From JAAUUJ01 sp964392245 (lineage in GTDB: Bacteria; Cyanobacteriota; Cyanobacteriia; Thermostichales; Thermostichaceae): a stretch of 64,000 nt of DNA. Under the pieces are notes generated by a model. The model searched no databases. It was not told where the DNA came from and was given only the letters and a program-made list of their open reading frames with translations. Shown one piece after another: positions 61,627-64,000 of this stretch. Position 1 is the stretch's first letter, and each line of letters opens with the position of its first letter. The translations under genes and the position numbers were made by a program. The stretch is taken from NCBI GenBank assembly GCA_964392245.1, contig CAYMOX010000017.1, positions 5,424 to 69,423 of the forward strand. Reading direction: 5' to 3'.

Positions 61627-61828
61627 GGTAGAAAAGACGACTATTGCTTTCCTATCATGCCCATAAGGCAAGAGCAAATATCCCAGGCAGAGGGAGGAAA
61701 ACAGGAAAGAGACCGATCAGCAGGGCTGGTGAAGTAAATTAATCCTGAAGTCTGCTTTTCGGGTTGGCTTTGCTGGCTAGGATCCTGGCATACGTATCAG
61801 AAAACACCTTCGCAGCGGAGGCCTGCTT

Positions 61829-62035
61829 ATGAATCCCTCTCACCTTTCTGAGGAACTGCAACAGAATCTGGAACAAATTGCAGAACGCTTACCCCGTAAC
61901 CAGTGGGATGAGGTGGCAGAAAAATTGGGAGATGCCAGCCTTCTCCTGTCCTACGAGGTGTGTACCTGGTGGAATGGCTGTTATTACTGTCGTGATGAAC
62001 AAGGCAACTGGCATAAGATAAAGTGTTTTACCTGA
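61829..62035 (+). CDS. Small hypothetical protein (68 aa)
   Basis: The frame has an acidic helical first half (SEELQQNLEQIAERLPRNQWDEVAEKLG) and a Cys/Trp/Tyr-rich end (CTWWNGCYYCRD..KIKC) with four cysteines, suggesting a metal or disulfide site. I do not recognise a family. The composition is too ordered to be a chance frame. Confidence 0.5.
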   Translation: MNPSHLSEELQQNLEQIAERLPRNQWDEVAEKLGDASLLLSYEVCTWWNGCYYCRDEQGNWHKIKCFT

Positions 62036-62165
62036 AGCCTCTCAGGTTTTCCGATCCCCACCCTGGTCCGATTGACCATGCATGGGTAGATTCAGAAACC
62101 CTGGTGGTCAGTGTTGGGGGTGGGTTGACCCCACTTGTGAACTCGGGAGGGGAGAGAAGACACCA

Positions 62166-63059
62166 ATGCCCAAAGTTGATGCCGCCTTGATCCAGCAAAT
62201 TGTGCGTCGCCTGAGTCTTCCGGGGCGAGTCCTTTACGGATTCCTCAATCGTTATGGAGATCTGGTTCAGTATCCTGAGCACCCCACCCTGGTTCGGGAT
62301 CGCTATAATCTGGCAAAGTTCGAGATCAGCAATTATCGCGAATATATCCAGCGCAGTATTTACTATCTGGGCTATTGGGAAATTCGAGAGACACGGCTGT
62401 TGCGGAAAATTTTGCGCCCCGGCGATACGTTTGTGGATGTGGGAGCCAATATTGGCTGGTTTTCGATCCTGGCCGCCCAGCTGGTGCAGGATCAGGGTCA
62501 GGTGCTGGCCTTTGAGCCGTCTGAGGTTCTCTGTGGTCTGATCAGGCGCAATATTGAAGTGAATGGCCTGAGAAATATTCAGCTTGAGAAACTGGCCCTC
62601 TCCAATCGAGCCGGTCGAGCCCAACTTGTCTTTCCGTCTGCCATCAATCAGGGGGCAGCCACCCTCCGGCCAATGGATAGCGAAGCATCCGCTTTACCGA
62701 GAGAAGAGATCGAAACCATTCGCTTTGATGAGTATGACTGGCCCCGACGACCGGACTCGATCCGGCTGCTAAAAATTGATACCGAGGGAGCAGAACCGCT
62801 GGTGCTTGAGGGAATGACGAACCTGATTCAGGCACAAATCTGTGAATTTATTCTTTTTGAAATCAGCCGAGAATTAGGATCTGAACGTTTACGGTTACTT
62901 TCTCTATTTCCTGGCTATGATCTTTACAGAATTAACCTGTTTTCTCTGACTCCAATCAATATTTCAACTGTGGAATTGCCTGATCAAACCTTTAATGTCC
63001 TCGCCTGTAGAAAGGGACATTCTGATGGAGCGCGGATTCGGTCCTGGTGGATGCTTTGA
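62166..63059 (+). CDS. FkbM-family SAM-dependent methyltransferase
   Basis: Starting at ATG 62166, the 297-residue protein shows the SAM site FVDVGANIGWFSILAAQ (~96), an AFEPSEVLCGLIRRNIEVNGL element and the LLKIDTEGAEPLVLEGM motif (~206) of FkbM methyltransferases. It probably O-methylates a sugar or other small molecule. It is the second FkbM gene of the window. GGGGAGAG lies upstream. Its end overlaps no gene; the next starts 57 bases on. Confidence 0.82.
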   Translation: MPKVDAALIQQIVRRLSLPGRVLYGFLNRYGDLVQYPEHPTLVRDRYNLAKFEISNYREYIQRSIYYLGYWEIRETRLLRKILRPGDTFVDVGANIGWFSILAAQLVQDQGQVLAFEPSEVLCGLIRRNIEVNGLRNIQLEKLALSNRAGRAQLVFPSAINQGAATLRPMDSEASALPREEIETIRFDEYDWPRRPDSIRLLKIDTEGAEPLVLEGMTNLIQAQICEFILFEISRELGSERLRLLSLFPGYDLYRINLFSLTPINISTVELPDQTFNVLACRKGHSDGARIRSWWML

Positions 63060-63115
63060 ATGACAGCTCATGGGGGCTAAGCTATACTATCTTTCGTCAT
63101 TCCATTGGCGGGTGT

Positions 63116-63724
63116 ATGTATAAGAGTGGTGCTGGTTTTCCATACACTTACGCTGTTTTAAGATGGCTTCAGTTTGGGTTTTGGTCCTGGTTGGTTTTAC
63201 TGGCGTTTCCTCTGGAGACCCTGGCTCAAGATCCGGCTTTGCTGGAATGTATTGAGGTCGAGGTAGCTCGTGGCACCAATCCGGATGAAGCCCTACAGCT
63301 GTGCAAAGATAAGATTTTCCCTTCCCCGTCCGAGTCTGTTCCGCCAACTCCGGTCTCCCCTCCAACCCCTTCGCCAGCGCAAAACTCCTTCAGTCCTCCA
63401 GCTCAACGCCTGCGTCCCGGTGACCCGCTTCCTGATCAATCCATTTACCTGGGGGGGTTGAATGGAATTGACGCCAACACAACAGACTTGAAAATTGCCA
63501 TTGGGGATCTACCAATGCCTGCCGAGTTGCAAACGCTTGAAGACTATTCTCGCTTTCAAGCCTTGATTCAACAGTATCCTGCCACAGTGCTGGAGGAGGC
63601 TCGCCAGGTGATCCGGGTTGCGGAAGCAGGAGAATTGCGCAGTGATGTCCCGATGCCCAACAATACGCGCCGTGTCCTCTGGCGCTATCTGTCCTTCAGA
63701 ACCTACGGTCGCTTGATCCTTTAG
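63116..63724 (+). CDS. Exported proline-rich hypothetical protein
   Basis: The 202-residue product has a clear signal peptide (WLQFGFWSWLVLLAFPLETLAQ, cleavage after AQ), a short acidic region with two cysteines, a Pro/Ser-rich linker (SVPPTPVSPPTPSPAQ), and a compact C-terminal domain (YSRFQALIQQYPATVLEEARQV). I start it at ATG 63116. No family is recognised. Beyond it, to the window end, I see no further gene. Confidence 0.55.
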   Translation: MYKSGAGFPYTYAVLRWLQFGFWSWLVLLAFPLETLAQDPALLECIEVEVARGTNPDEALQLCKDKIFPSPSESVPPTPVSPPTPSPAQNSFSPPAQRLRPGDPLPDQSIYLGGLNGIDANTTDLKIAIGDLPMPAELQTLEDYSRFQALIQQYPATVLEEARQVIRVAEAGELRSDVPMPNNTRRVLWRYLSFRTYGRLIL

Positions 63725-64000
63725 AAAACAGGTCTGGAGCAGGCCATACAGGGGGCAGTTACTCCGCTACGGGAAAAGGGGACTGCGCCAAAAAACGTAC
63801 CCCTGCTGATCAGAATCCGCCAAGTTGCCGATGATATCTTTGCTACAAGAATCTAGACTAATACTGAGATAGAGGTATTATTTTTAACAGAAATAGTCTT
63901 TTACCTCTTCAACTTTTTGTTCCCTGTTCGATGAATGGACTGTAACTAGGGTTTGCTGAAAAACGTGGGTAGATCAGGATGGAGAATAATATTTTGACAG

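Overview
This window is a stretch of a cyanobacterial chromosome with moderately high GC and tightly packed genes. The assignment rests on genes that occur only or mainly in oxygenic phototrophs: psb28, a high-light-inducible protein, ictB, a CCB2/CCB4-type cytochrome b6f assembly factor, sqdX, sufR with sufBCD, and several cyanobacterial DUF families (DUF1815, DUF3082, DUF4330). I cannot name the genus. GATC is clearly over-represented (15 sites counted by eye in 7741-8740, about 4 expected). GGATCC occurs about 70 times in the window, while I saw the classic HIP1 palindrome GCGATCGC only once. I saw no tRNA, rRNA, CRISPR array, prophage or intact insertion sequence.

Layout. 1-5.2 kb is a looser, more AT-rich accessory stretch. 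It holds a partial Cache-domain sensor, two small ORFs with good ribosome sites, an FkbM methyltransferase with a MITE-like inverted-repeat element just upstream, a DUF6629 protein, a desaturase with an RNA-binding protein (a likely cold-acclimation pair), and a decayed Uma2 tail. 5.2-13.5 kb is central metabolism and membranes: an Mqo-like FAD dehydrogenase, fbp-zwf (no opcA next door), a nitrate/sulfonate-type ABC pair, crtE with a PAP2-like protein, and ExbB/ExbD. 13.8-20.5 kb has a membrane-anchored subtilase, gluconokinase, a variant Rieske protein, argG, an acetamidase-family protein and a lipoprotein phosphoesterase.

20.6-33 kb has trxA, a LOG-family protein with trpF, sqdX, a sulfotransferase/SDR pair, smpB, a DUF255 thioredoxin-like protein, TPR and FHA proteins, a ferredoxin-metallo-beta-lactamase fusion and a Ca2+/H+ exchanger. 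33-37.5 kb is poorly characterised: a possible nucleotide-binding protein, two small membrane proteins, a DUF2089-like regulator with a partner membrane protein and a dyad-containing promoter, and a membrane J-domain protein split by a frameshift at a run of seven G. 37.8-48.7 kb carries ppsA, a universal stress protein, psb28, recF, sbcC, and the chain nfeD-SPFH-rimM-xseB.

49-64 kb carries sufBCD divergent from sufR with a recognisable SufR operator between them, then a DUF4330-ictB-CCB run, a divergent iron ABC ATPase and permease, a stand-alone penicillin-binding transpeptidase domain, a high-light-inducible protein, several small cyanobacterial proteins, a second FkbM methyltransferase and an exported proline-rich protein. 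The last 275 bases (63725-64000) show no gene I can support.

Together the genes are mostly housekeeping for a phototroph: carbon flux (fbp, zwf, ppsA, gluconokinase), Fe-S and iron supply (suf, fut, ExbBD), photosystem upkeep and thylakoid lipids (psb28, hli, CCB, ictB, sqdX, desC, crtE) and DNA repair (recF, sbcC, xseB). The less understood material lies at 1-5 kb, 33-37.5 kb and 60-64 kb.
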